Shown piece after piece: positions 43,902-52,390 of a stretch of DNA of 55,574 nt (within the stretch, counting starts at the first letter, position 1; every line of letters starts with the position of its first letter). The DNA lies in NCBI RefSeq assembly GCF_000186865.1, contig NW_008705567.1:1048273-1103846 (forward strand), given 5' to 3'. Source of the DNA: Aureococcus anophagefferens. Taxonomy: Eukaryota; Sar; Pelagophyceae; Pelagomonadales; Pelagomonadaceae. The translations under genes were made by a program, and so were the position numbers. The notes beneath the pieces are model-generated. The model had not been told where the DNA came from. It made no database searches and saw only the letters and a list, made by a program, of their open reading frames with translations.

Positions 43902-46295
43902 ATGAGCGCAGCCGCGCCCGACGACCCCTTCGCCGAGCACGACGACTCGACGGCGTCGTCGGAGACGGAGCTCGTCGAGCTCAAGGCCGTGCGCGGCATC
44001 GACGTCGAGCGCGCCGGCCGCGTCGAGTCCGTGCTCGTCCTCGAGGCCGGCGGCGCGTCGGCGGGCAAAGCCCTCATCGGCGTCGAGGACCTCGAGCGCT
44101 TCCCCGTCGCCGAGGAGGGCGACCTCGCCGTCGTGGCGACGACGGGCGCGGGCCTGCGCGTGCACTGCGTCGTCGTGTCCCGCGGCGGCGCGCGCGCGGC
44201 GGCGTGCGGGTCGCGGCCTTGCTACGACGCGCTCCGCGCGGCCGCGACGGCCGCGGCCGCGCGCCGCGCGAGCGACGGCGCCATGAACCTCGAGGACCTG
44301 CTCGACGATGGCGGCGACGACGACGGCGACGACCCGCTCGGCGACGCGTCGCTCGCGCGGGGTCTCGAGGCGCTCGGAGGCTACGCGCTCGCCGCGTGCT
44401 GGTACGGCTGCGTCTTCGAGCGGCGCCTCGCCGTGCGCAGCGGCGACCCGCGCCTCCTGGCGCCGCTGCTCTCCGGTGTTTTAAAATGCATGGAGCCGCT
44501 GCCCTTCGTGCACATCTTCGCGCCCGTCCTACCGCCCGGGTCGTCCGAGGTCCTCGAGGCGCCCGTGCCCTTCGCCGTGGGCGCGCGCGACGAGGACGCC
44601 GACGCCTGGTACGCGACCCGCGCCGACGAGGAGGATACGAGGGACGCGACGCTCGAGCGCGGCTCCTCGCTGACGAGCCGCGACGGCCGCGACGACTACG
44701 AGTTCGTCGCCGCGCTCGTCGACGACGGCTGCCTCGTCGTCGACGCGGACAGCGGCGCCGTCCACGCGCCGGCGGACGCGCCGGGCGCGCCGCCCTTCGC
44801 GCGGCTCTGCGGGGACCTGGGGCGGCGCTGCGGCGCGGCCCTGCGCCGCGGCGGCGGACGGGCCGCGTGCGAGGCGCTGCGCGCGGAGACGCGGCGCCTC
44901 GTGGATCGCAAGGGGTCCGGGAGCCTCGTCGGCCCGCTGCGCTGGGCGTGCGACGACGGGTCGTCCGAGGCCGTGGACGCCGAGTTTTCCGACGACTGCC
45001 TCTGGCTCTACGACGCGGGCGGCCCCCTCGCGCTCTGGCTGCCCGGCGACGCCGTGGAAAGCGTGTCGCCGCTCGACGCCTGCGCCTTCGAGGTGCGCTA
45101 CGCCGCGGGCACGGGCGCCTGGAGCGGGCGGCCCCGGGCGGACCGCGCCGTCCTCGAGGCGCCGTCGCCCGGCGACGCGCGGCGCTGGGTCGCGGGTTTG
45201 GTCGCGGGCGCGGCGGCCGCGGCGCGCGACGACGCGCCGCCGGCGCCGCGCGTGGCCCTCATGCGCACGCTCGGCGGCCGCCAGCTCGCCGCGGCGCGTC
45301 GAAGGCCCCTGACGCCCAAGTCCGCGGGCCGGCGGCTCTCCGAGTCCTTCTGGGAGCCGCCCGGCGACGGCGGCGCGTCGCCGCGGAAGCCCGACAAGGC
45401 GCGCCGCGGCTGCCTCAACGGCGCCCAGAGCACCGTGCGCGCCTCAACGGACGCCCTGACCACCGTGCGCGCCCTCCTCGAGCGCCTCGTCGCCACGGTC
45501 AAGTTCTTCCACGCCGGGGGGAACGTCGATTTAGCGGTCCTCCGGGAGGTCCGGGAATCCGCGGCGTTCGCGGCCTTCGAGGAGGCCGCGGGCGCGCTGC
45601 GCGCCGCGGACCTCGACGCGCTCACCGACGACGCGGCGAAGCACGCCTTCTGGATCAACGCGCACAACCTCGTCGTGCTCCACGGCTGCGTCGCGAGCGG
45701 GCCGCCGGCGACGGCCACCGCCTTCGCGCCGGTGCCCGCGTACCTCGCGTGGGCGAAGCGGCAGCGCTACGCCTTCGGCGAGCTGACGCTGAGCGCCATC
45801 GACATCGAGCACGCGCTCCTGCGGCGCGGCGACATCTTCAAGGGCACGCTGGCCATCGCGCTGCTCCTGCCGCGCTTCTCCGACGACGACGCGCGGGCCC
45901 GGCTCAAGCCCGCGGCGTCGCCGCGCGCGCTGGCGCTGTCGCTCTTCGCGGCGACGGCGTCGTCGGCGCCGCTCCGCGTCGTCCACGCGCGGCGCGCGCC
46001 GGCGCTCCAGGACGAGCTCGACGCGAACGCGGCCGACTTCCTCCGGCGCGCGGCGGCGGTGACGAAGAAGGGCGTGACGCTGCCCGGGCCGCTGCGCTAC
46101 AACTCCCAGGACCTCGGGAGCGGCACGGCGGACATCCTCGCGCGCGTCGACGCCCTGCTCAAGCGCGACAACAACCCCTTCTCCTGGTTCGAGAGCAACG
46201 GCCTCGACCCGGCGACCGCGAAGCTCGAGTTCGGCGCCTACGACTGGGCGCCGAGGGTCGACATCCACTGGGACCACTGCGCCGAGGCGACCTAA
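43902..46295 (+). CDS. DENN-PH-DUF547 multidomain protein
   Basis: 797 aa. LAACWYGCVFERRLAVRSGD, LLAPLLSGVLKCMEPLPFVH, then IFAPVLPPG and EAPVPFAVG, follow the central DENN domain ('ll.Pl.w.hiyiP.lP ... l.aP.PfiiG'), a Rab guanine-exchange module. Residues ~355-440 (SDDCLWLYDAGGPLALWLPG ... ARRWVAGLVAG) look like a PH domain. The last ~270 residues are DUF547: AAKHAFWINAHNLVVLHGCV, the RYAFGELTLSAIDIEHALLR stretch, and PLRYNSQDLGSG-like ending. Likely links membrane traffic (Rab activation) to an uncharacterised thioesterase-like DUF547 module. Combining these domains in one chain seems unusual. Confidence 0.72.
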   Translation: MSAAAPDDPFAEHDDSTASSETELVELKAVRGIDVERAGRVESVLVLEAGGASAGKALIGVEDLERFPVAEEGDLAVVATTGAGLRVHCVVVSRGGARAAACGSRPCYDALRAAATAAAARRASDGAMNLEDLLDDGGDDDGDDPLGDASLARGLEALGGYALAACWYGCVFERRLAVRSGDPRLLAPLLSGVLKCMEPLPFVHIFAPVLPPGSSEVLEAPVPFAVGARDEDADAWYATRADEEDTRDATLERGSSLTSRDGRDDYEFVAALVDDGCLVVDADSGAVHAPADAPGAPPFARLCGDLGRRCGAALRRGGGRAACEALRAETRRLVDRKGSGSLVGPLRWACDDGSSEAVDAEFSDDCLWLYDAGGPLALWLPGDAVESVSPLDACAFEVRYAAGTGAWSGRPRADRAVLEAPSPGDARRWVAGLVAGAAAAARDDAPPAPRVALMRTLGGRQLAAARRRPLTPKSAGRRLSESFWEPPGDGGASPRKPDKARRGCLNGAQSTVRASTDALTTVRALLERLVATVKFFHAGGNVDLAVLREVRESAAFAAFEEAAGALRAADLDALTDDAAKHAFWINAHNLVVLHGCVASGPPATATAFAPVPAYLAWAKRQRYAFGELTLSAIDIEHALLRRGDIFKGTLAIALLLPRFSDDDARARLKPAASPRALALSLFAATASSAPLRVVHARRAPALQDELDANAADFLRRAAAVTKKGVTLPGPLRYNSQDLGSGTADILARVDALLKRDNNPFSWFESNGLDPATAKLEFGAYDWAPRVDIHWDHCAEAT

Positions 46296-46301
46296 CGACC
46301 G

Positions 46302-47126
46302 TCAGGCCGGGTCTTTACATTCCGCGGGCGCGGCCTCGCCGGCGGGCGCGACCTTCCGCGAGGGCCCCTTCGCGCGGCGGAAGAAGAGCCACCAGAACGC
46401 GACGTTGACGAGCGGCGCGGCGACGACGACGACGGCGCCGGCGATGCGCCCCGCGGACGACGGGTTCGACCAGTCTAAAGCGCCGTAGATGTAGCGGTTG
46501 TTGTCGCAGTCCTTGAGGCCCGCGGCGTAGTGGACGACCGTCCAGGCGAGGTAGGCCACCGTGTAGGCCATGAAGAAGGCCGCGTGCAGGAGGTACATGG
46601 GCTGGTTCGAGAGCGCCTGGTCCGCGACCATGACCGCGAAATTCATGCCGTGCGTGAACGGCGAGATCGCGTGCATGGACCCGTCGTAGACGAGGCCCCA
46701 GTAGAGCACGAAGATGAGGAAGCTGCCCGGCAGCGCGACGCCCTGGAGCACCCAGGCGGCCTTGCAGTACCAGGGCATCTTCGCCGGCGGGCCCGGCGTG
46801 CCGTCGATGTTCGTGAAGTGGAAGGAAGCGGCGGTCGTCGCGGCCGCAAGGCCGAGGTAGCACAGCTCGATGAGCAAACCCTGGTGGGTCAGATAGATGA
46901 GCCAGCAGCGCAGGTCGCCGGCCAGGGCGTCGACGGTGATACTCCAGACGAAGATGGCCAAGATGCTGGCGAAGAGCGTGAACCGCAATCCGAGGTAGGC
47001 CCGCCGGTCTTTGATGATGCGCGAACTGCCAAAGTAGGCGACCCAGCGGCCGTCGAACTCGTCGAGGTCGAAGTCCCGCCGGTCCTCGTCGAACTCGACC
47101 TTGAGGGTCGCGACGCAGCTGCCCAT
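46302..47126 (-). CDS. Rolling-stone/FAR-17a-like membrane protein with MGSC N-terminus
   Basis: 274 aa. It starts MGSCVATL: Gly2/Cys4 fit myristoylation and palmitoylation. Six or seven membrane segments follow. Family-like features are YLTHQGLLIELCYLGLA, PWYCKAAWVLQGVALPGSFL, FVLYWGLVYDG, then FTHGMNFAVMVADQALSNQP with the conserved His-Gly-x-Asn, and a late IYGALDWSNPSSAG ('iY..ldW..p'). Rolling-stone and AIG1/FAR-17a proteins are membrane-embedded hydrolases of fatty esters or muscle-fusion factors; activity here is unproven. Only 6 bp separate its stop from that of the DENN gene. Confidence 0.6.
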   Translation of the reverse strand: MGSCVATLKVEFDEDRRDFDLDEFDGRWVAYFGSSRIIKDRRAYLGLRFTLFASILAIFVWSITVDALAGDLRCWLIYLTHQGLLIELCYLGLAAATTAASFHFTNIDGTPGPPAKMPWYCKAAWVLQGVALPGSFLIFVLYWGLVYDGSMHAISPFTHGMNFAVMVADQALSNQPMYLLHAAFFMAYTVAYLAWTVVHYAAGLKDCDNNRYIYGALDWSNPSSAGRIAGAVVVVAAPLVNVAFWWLFFRRAKGPSRKVAPAGEAAPAECKDPA

Positions 47127-47284
47127 GGGCTGAATGTGCTTTTGTAGGCTGTCAACGTGCTGTGCGTCGCAACGTGCTCTACTTTGCTTTGGTGGGCAGC
47201 TTGGGTGCGCTTTCAACTGCCCATGCTCTGCGGCAACCTAGCTAATACTGTGCAAGGTGCAGACCCCCCGGGTAGGCGGGTAGG

Positions 47285-47831
47285 CCAAGGGGATCTTCAA
47301 GTATCTGGGGAGGCGACTACGCTGCCTCGAGGCGGGCCGACTATTATCCGGTCTGAGCTCCTCGGCAGCCCATTTCAGACCTCCCTCAGACCTCCGGGTC
47401 CTGGCTCCGTTGGGCCCCGCCGTGGCGGCGCTTCGGTCGAATGGGTACGTAGACCACTTCCCCAAAGCGATTTCTTCTGGGAACACGTTTTGGCTGCGCA
47501 CGGGCTGCCGCCTGTTCTAAGGAACCCCTCGAAGGGCTGCCCGCGACCTGAATTCGGCGGGGATCGTTGATCTTTTGGGCCTTTGACCTGCCCCATGACC
47601 TACCCGAGCCATCGAGGCGAAAATATCAACGATCCCCGACGGCTACGACCCGACCTCGCGCGCGCAGCTCCGCGAGCACCTGTTATTGCCCCGCGGAGAG
47701 GTGATCCACGACGTCCCTGAGCCCATGCGCGTGCCGAGGGAGTCCCCTACCATCCCGGGCCCGGACCGGACCCGCGGCGCCTGCGGGAACTGCCGCTACC
47801 TGCACTACTCGATGCCCGTTGCGCTCCCGCG
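47285..47831 (+). repeat. Left inverted arm of the fold-back element
   Basis: 547 bp. One plus-strand frame reads through about 47570-47830 and contains PDGYDPTSRAQLREHLLLPR and GACGNCRYLHYSMPV; the Cys-x-x-Cys could be a relic of a coding sequence. No start codon context or family recognised. Confidence 0.8.
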
Positions 47832-48138
47832 ATGGCCGGCCGGGCCCAGCCAGGGCCCGCCAAGATCCTAAGGTGCGGCGCCTATCGGGCCAGGCTTTCG
47901 TCGCGGGGTGGCCAGGCGTCGCGCGAAGCCCCGAGAAGGCCGTGGCGACGTGAATTTGTCGAACTTAAACTCGTGTAGGGAGGGGTCGCCTCGGGGCGAG
48001 TCAATGGCATCGATTTGGCCCAGTAGGACGCGTCTGAGATGCTGCGCGCCGCTCCATAGTAACCCCATGGCCGACGAGCGCGCGAAGCCGTGCAGCGAGA
48101 CCGTTTGTGACTCGATCTGACCTGGTCGTAGACAGCTC
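47832..48138. other. Loop of the fold-back element
   Basis: 307 bp of unique sequence. The minus-strand frame coming from the right arm (CGNCRYLHYSMPV) continues through the loop to a stop at 47868, encoding VSLHGFARSSAMGLLWSGAQ and SPRGDPSLHEFKFDKFTSPR. This suggests the right arm plus loop are the original sequence and the left arm a copied, inverted partial duplicate. Not recognised as a known protein. Confidence 0.5.
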
Positions 48139-48685
48139 CGCGGGAGCATAACGGGCATCGAGTAGTGCAGGTAGCGGCAGTTCCCGCAGGCGCCGCGGGT
48201 CCGGTCCGGGCCCGGGATGGTAGGGGACTCCCTCGGCACGCGCATGGGCTCAGGGACGTCGTGGATCACCTCTCCGCGGGGCAATAACAGGTGCTCGCGG
48301 AGCTGCGCGCGCGAGGTCGGGTCGTAGCCGTCGGGGATCGTTGATATTTTCGCCTCGATGGCTCGGGTAGGTCATGGGGCAGGTCAAAGGCCCAAAAGAT
48401 CAACGATCCCCGCCGAATTCAGGTCGCGGGCAGCCCTTCGAGGGGTTCCTTAGAACAGGCGGCAGCCCGTGCGCAGCCAAAACGTGTTCCCAGAAGAAAT
48501 CGCTTTGGGGAAGTGGTCTACGTACCCATTCGACCGAAGCGCCGCCACGGCGGGGCCCAACGGAGCCAGGACCCGGAGGTCTGAGGGAGGTCTGAAATGG
48601 GCTGCCGAGGAGCTCAGACCGGATAATAGTCGGCCCGCCTCGAGGCAGCGTAGTCGCCTCCCCAGATACTTGAAGATCCCCTTGG
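48139..48685 (-). repeat. Right inverted arm of the fold-back element
   Basis: 547 bp, reverse complement of 47285-47831. It ends 70 bp upstream of the RS-domain gene start (48756), so it may lie in or next to that promoter. Confidence 0.8.
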
Positions 48686-48755
48686 GTAGGCCCTCTAGCT
48701 GTTAACCTCTCCTAGCCTAGCAAGATAAAATGAAGAGCCGCAAAAACTCGCCGCG

Positions 48756-49655
48756 ATGAGCCGCTCCGCGAGCCGGTGCCGCAGCAGCCGGAGCCGCTCC
48801 TACAGCAGTCGGAGTCGCAGCTCGTCGCGGTCGCGGTCGCGGTCGCTCTCGAAGAAGGAGCGCAAGCGCGAGAAGAAGGCGCGGAAGCGCGAGCGCAAGG
48901 AGCGCAAGAAGCACAAAAAACGCCGCGGCCGCAGCCGCAGCCGCAGCCGCTCCCGCAGCCGCTCCCGCAGCCGCAGCCGGAGCCGCGGCCGCGGCCGCGA
49001 GCGCGGCGAGGTCGCCGAGGCGCGGCCCGCGCCGCCGCGGCCGACGCGGATCTACCCGGCCGGCCGCGGCCCGGCCGCGTCGTCCGGCGAGCGGCGGCCG
49101 ACGACGTACTACTCGCGCGTCGGCGAGGGCGGGCGCCTCGACGCGGGGAACATCGGCCCCCAGCTCAAGGACGAGATCCTCAAGGCCGTCGCCGAGGTCG
49201 AGGCCGAGCCCGTCATCGGCCCGCAGATGCCGCCGCGGCGGCCGCCGCGGGCCGAGGCGGAGCCGCCGCGGCCGCCGCCCCAGTCGGGCATCCTCCAGTA
49301 CGTGCGCGCCGCGCTGCCCGGCCCGGCGGCGCGCAACGGCGGCCTCCAGGACGACGTGTTGGACCCGCGGCGCCAGGGCGTCACGCGCGACGACGAGGCC
49401 ATCTTCGGGCGCAACAACCGCCTCATGACGGCGAACAAGTCCGTGCTCCGCGACCAGTTCTCGCGCGGCGTCAACCCGGACATGGCCGCGGAGCGCGACT
49501 TCCCCTACGAGTGCAAGCACGACGGCCGCAGGTTCCTGACCGCGACCCAGCTCTCGGAGTACTACCTCGAGGCCTACGGCGAGCGCATCCACGCGTCCCT
49601 CATCCGGCCCGCCAACGCCGCGCGCCTCGCCGACATCGCCGACGACAGCGACTAA
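48756..49655 (+). CDS. RS-domain protein (splicing/RNA-associated candidate)
   Basis: 299 aa. The first ~80 residues are Arg/Ser dipeptides (SRSRSYSSRSRSSSRSRSRS) broken by a Lys/Arg block (KKERKREKKARKRERKERKK), as in SR-related splicing factors. The rest contains NIGPQLKDEILKAVAEVEAE, DDEAIFGRNNRLMTANKSVL, RDFPYECKHDGRRFLTATQL and SEYYLEAYGERIHASLIRP, which looks folded but has no RRM or zinc finger that I recognise. Nuclear speckle location is inferred from the RS tail. The GCAGCC/CGCAGC triplet-rich DNA here is a simple repeat. The gene starts 70 bp after the fold-back element. Confidence 0.65.
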   Translation: MSRSASRCRSSRSRSYSSRSRSSSRSRSRSLSKKERKREKKARKRERKERKKHKKRRGRSRSRSRSRSRSRSRSRSRGRGRERGEVAEARPAPPRPTRIYPAGRGPAASSGERRPTTYYSRVGEGGRLDAGNIGPQLKDEILKAVAEVEAEPVIGPQMPPRRPPRAEAEPPRPPPQSGILQYVRAALPGPAARNGGLQDDVLDPRRQGVTRDDEAIFGRNNRLMTANKSVLRDQFSRGVNPDMAAERDFPYECKHDGRRFLTATQLSEYYLEAYGERIHASLIRPANAARLADIADDSD

Positions 49656-50020
49656 GAAAACTGGGGAGTTTTTCTCGGTGGCGCGCTGGCGCCTCGACGC
49701 TTGCAATGGCATAGCCTTGGCATATGCATGCGCTTCTCACTGGCTTGGCTTCTCCGACGCAAAATCTCGAGCTCAGATCTCAATAATAATGATTTTCTTC
49801 TGGCAGCCCGACGTGCCACCGACGATCTTGGCTGCCCCGTGAGAGCGTGGCAGCTGGCGGCGATACAAAAGAATCCGACGCCGCCCCGTGGACGCGGAAG
49901 CCCTCCCGCTGACCGCGAACGCGCGTAACGAGCCGAGCACCCCGTGCGCGTCTAAGGACGCGAAAAAAATCCATCAAAAACGGCCCGGAGAAAGAAGGAA
50001 TACACCTAGAAAACCCCAGC
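49656..50020. other. Intergenic region, nothing specific seen
   Basis: 365 bp between two plus-strand genes. It has an AT-richer part (CTCAATAATAATGATTTT near 49780) and A-rich tracts just before the next start, probably a 3' UTR plus promoter. No RNA gene, repeat or coding frame recognised. Confidence 0.5.
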
Positions 50021-50461
50021 ATGGCGGAGCCGCCCGCGTACCCGCAGCCGCCGGCCTACCAGCACCCGCCGCGCTACGACGAGTCCTGGACGCCGGAGAC
50101 GGAGGCGCACGTCATCTACCGCCGGCCGCCCGGCCGCGTCGTCGTCGTCGAGTCGCAGGCTTATTACGGCCTGCGCTCGGGCCTCTGCTCCCTCTTCCTC
50201 TGCCTCCTCATGCCGCCCCTGGCGCTCGTGCCCATCTGCGCGCCCTGCGACTCGACGGAGAGCGTCGTCGTCGTCGAGCGGCGCCGCGGCGAGCGCAGCG
50301 AGCGGCGGCGGCGGCGGCGGCAGATCGTCGTGCGCGTGCCTCCGGGCGTGCCCCCGGGCTCGGTGCTCCAGGCCAAGCCCAAGCCGAAGATGGTCATCTC
50401 CTTCCGCGTGCCCCCGGGCCTGGGCCCCGGCGACGCCGTCGCCATCAACTACGACGCCTAG
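50021..50461 (+). CDS. Small single-span membrane protein with paired VPPG motifs
   Basis: 146 aa. The N-terminus is Pro/Tyr-rich (AYPQPPAYQHPPRYDESW), like WW-domain ligand sequences. A hydrophobic, Cys-containing segment LCSLFLCLLMPPLALVPICA follows, then an Arg block (RRRGERSERRRRRRQ). The C-terminus has two related units, VRVPPGVPPGSVLQ and FRVPPGLGPGDAVAINYD, a 'VPPG..PG' beta-motif found in many protist proteins and reminiscent of chaperone C-terminal segments. Function unknown. Confidence 0.6.
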   Translation: MAEPPAYPQPPAYQHPPRYDESWTPETEAHVIYRRPPGRVVVVESQAYYGLRSGLCSLFLCLLMPPLALVPICAPCDSTESVVVVERRRGERSERRRRRRQIVVRVPPGVPPGSVLQAKPKPKMVISFRVPPGLGPGDAVAINYDA

Positions 50462-50535
50462 CGCGCCGCCGCGTGCCTGTTTTAAGAAGTTCCCTGTAAA
50501 CCACCAAACGCCGCTGGAACGAGTTACCCTTCTGC

Positions 50536-52043
50536 TCAAAGCTTCTTCATGACGAGGGCGCCGTTGTGGCCGCCGAAGCCGAGGTTCTCGGTGACGGCGA
50601 CGTTGACCGTGGCCTTCTCCGCGCCCGCGGCGACGTAGTTGAGGTCGCAGTCCGGGTCCGGCGTCTCGAGGTTGATGGTCGGCGGCGCCGTGTCCTTGGC
50701 GACGGCGAGGGCGGCGATGACGGCCTCGATGCCGCCCGCGGCGCCCATCGTGTGGCCCGTCGCGCCCTTCGTCGACGACACGAGCAGCTGCGGCGCGTGG
50801 TCGCCGAAGACGGTCTTGAGGGCCATGGTCTCGAACTTGTCGTTGTAGGCCGTCGACGTGCCGTGGGCGTTGACGTAGTCCACCTCGGAGGGCGCCACGC
50901 CCGCGTAGCGGAGCGCGCTCTCGAGGCACTTGGCGAGGCCCGCGCCGCCGGGCGCGGGCGTCGTGATGTGGTGCGCGTCGCAGGTCGCGCCGTAGCCCGC
51001 GAGCTCGCAGTAGGGCTTGGCCCCTCTCGCTTCGGCATGTTCCAGGGACTCGATGACGACGACGCCCGCGCCCTCGCCCATGACGAAGCCCGCGCGGTCC
51101 GCGTCGAAGGGCCGGCTCGCCTTCTCCGGGTCGTCGTTGTACTTGGTGCACATGGCCTTCATGGCGCCGAAGCCGCCGTACATGAGGGGCGTCATGGCCG
51201 CCTCGGAGCCGCCGCAGACGACCGCGTCGCAGTCGCCGCGCTGGATCGCGAGCATCGCCTCGCCGATCGCGTGCCTGAAGCATGATGCAACGTCGCTTCA
51301 ACGTGCGTGTTCCGCGCGCGCGCGTTCCGGGAAAAGCATCCACGCTCCGAGAGCGCTCCGAGAGATGGTCGCTCGTCCAAAAATCAGCCGAAACGAGTGG
51401 GAAACGGCCGAGATCGGAGCCTTTGAATTTCGCACCCTCCTCCTTCGCCGATCGCGTGCGTGCCCGACGCGCACGCGGACACGACGCCAAAGTTCGGGCC
51501 CCGGGCGTTGAGCTCGATGGCCACGACGCCCGACGCCGTGTTCCCGAGGAGCGCCGGGATCGCGAAGGGCGACACCTTGCGCGGGCCGCGCTTCTCCATG
51601 CGCGCAATCTCGGATTCGACGGTGCCGATGCCGCCGAAGGCGCTGCCGATCATGACGCCGACGCGCTCCGGGTGCGTCGCGCCGCCCTCGCTCTCGTCGA
51701 TGTGCAGGTCCGCGTCCTCGACGGCCTGGCGCGCGGCCGCCATCGCGAGGTGCGTGTAGCGGTCGTTGCTGTTCGCGCTCTTCGGGCTCGCGAACCACTC
51801 CTTGCCCTCGAAGTCGCGCACCTCGCAGCCCACGTGGCTCCCGAAGCGCTCCACGTCCTCGAAGCACGACACCTTGGCGATGCCCGTCGCGCCCTCGAGG
51901 AGCGAGCTCCACATGGCCTCGTAGGTGTTGCCGATGCCCGTCACGGCGCCGAGGCCCGTGACGACGACGCGAGGCTGCGGCGCCAGGGCGACGGCCGTCG
52001 CGGCGATGCTCGCGGCGAGCGCGGCGCGCGTGATGGAAACCAT
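50536..52043 (-). CDS. fabF: Beta-ketoacyl-ACP synthase II, plastid-type N-terminus, one introner
   Basis: Exons 52043-51460 and 51274-50536 join to 440 aa. The start MVSITRAALAASIAATAVAL is a signal-like leader followed by APQPRVVVTG, so plastid import through a bipartite signal is likely. Catalytic Cys191 is in VVSACASGTHAIG, and the two His are in VNAHGTSTAYND and GATGHTMGAAGG; the Lys of SSTKGATGH completes the KAS II site. It elongates acyl-ACP in plastid fatty acid synthesis by condensing with malonyl-ACP. The introner lies four residues after the catalytic Cys, and removal restores SGTHAIGEAMLA exactly. Divergent from the exonuclease gene. Confidence 0.95.
51275..51451 (-). mobile_element. 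Introner element 7 (family A, altered ends), intron of fabF
   Basis: About 177 bp in sense orientation to the minus-strand gene. Both flanks share 15 bp (51260-51274 and 51445-51459), longer than the usual 8. The intron is 51459 to 51275 with a GC donor and CAG acceptor. The terminal repeats are absent: one end reads GGAGGAGGGTGCG, the other GCATCATGCTTCAG, unlike the GGGCAGGACAAGAG of other copies. Confidence 0.88.
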
Positions 52044-52390
52044 GGCTCCCACGGCGCGCGACGATGGGTCCACAGCGTCGCGTACGTCGAGCCTTCAAGA
52101 ATCGAGGCTCGCACTGCTCGGCGGTGATGCGGCCGAAGCAGAGCACCATCAATATTGACCTCTCCGCCAAGTGCCGTGCCCCGATGGCAGCGTGAAATCG
52201 ACCCATTCGAGTGCCTCTCGCGCCCCGCCGCAGCGCCCTCGAGCGTCCCAAGTGCCCTATTGCAGCGCTTCGCAGTGGAAGTGCATCGCAAAACCAGCGG
52301 GGCTCGCCGAAGTGGCCGCTCCTCGCCGAAGAGCTTGTGCAGCAGCGCTTGCAGCAGCTCGACAGCAGCACCACCACTTCCGCAGCAAAA
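52044..52390. other. Divergent intergenic region
   Basis: 347 bp between fabF (ATG 52043, minus) and the exonuclease gene (ATG 52391, plus), presumably a shared promoter region. It contains CATCAATATTGACC (an ATTGA-type inverted pair) near 52147 and several AAGTG repeats. Nothing else recognised. Confidence 0.5.

Larger units (their letters stand above)
47285..48685. mobile_element. Fold-back element with 547-bp inverted arms and 5-bp flanking duplication
   Basis: Left arm 47285-47831 and right arm 48139-48685 are reverse complements over 547 bp with only two differences seen (near the inner ends) and no length change. A 307-bp single-copy loop (47832-48138) lies between. The outer ends are CCAAGG and CCTTGG, flanked on both sides by GTAGG (47280-47284 and 48686-48690), which fits a target duplication. 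Each arm contains an internal 13-bp inverted pair (GGGGATCGTTGAT at 47559, complement at 47625). No transposase is recognised, so it would be non-autonomous. Composition is less GC-rich than neighbours. An assembly artefact cannot be excluded. Confidence 0.75.

Noticed and set aside
47686..47871. Small protein gene in the left fold-back arm
   Set aside because: It has no ATG start in good context and is truncated at the arm-loop junction; treated as part of the element.
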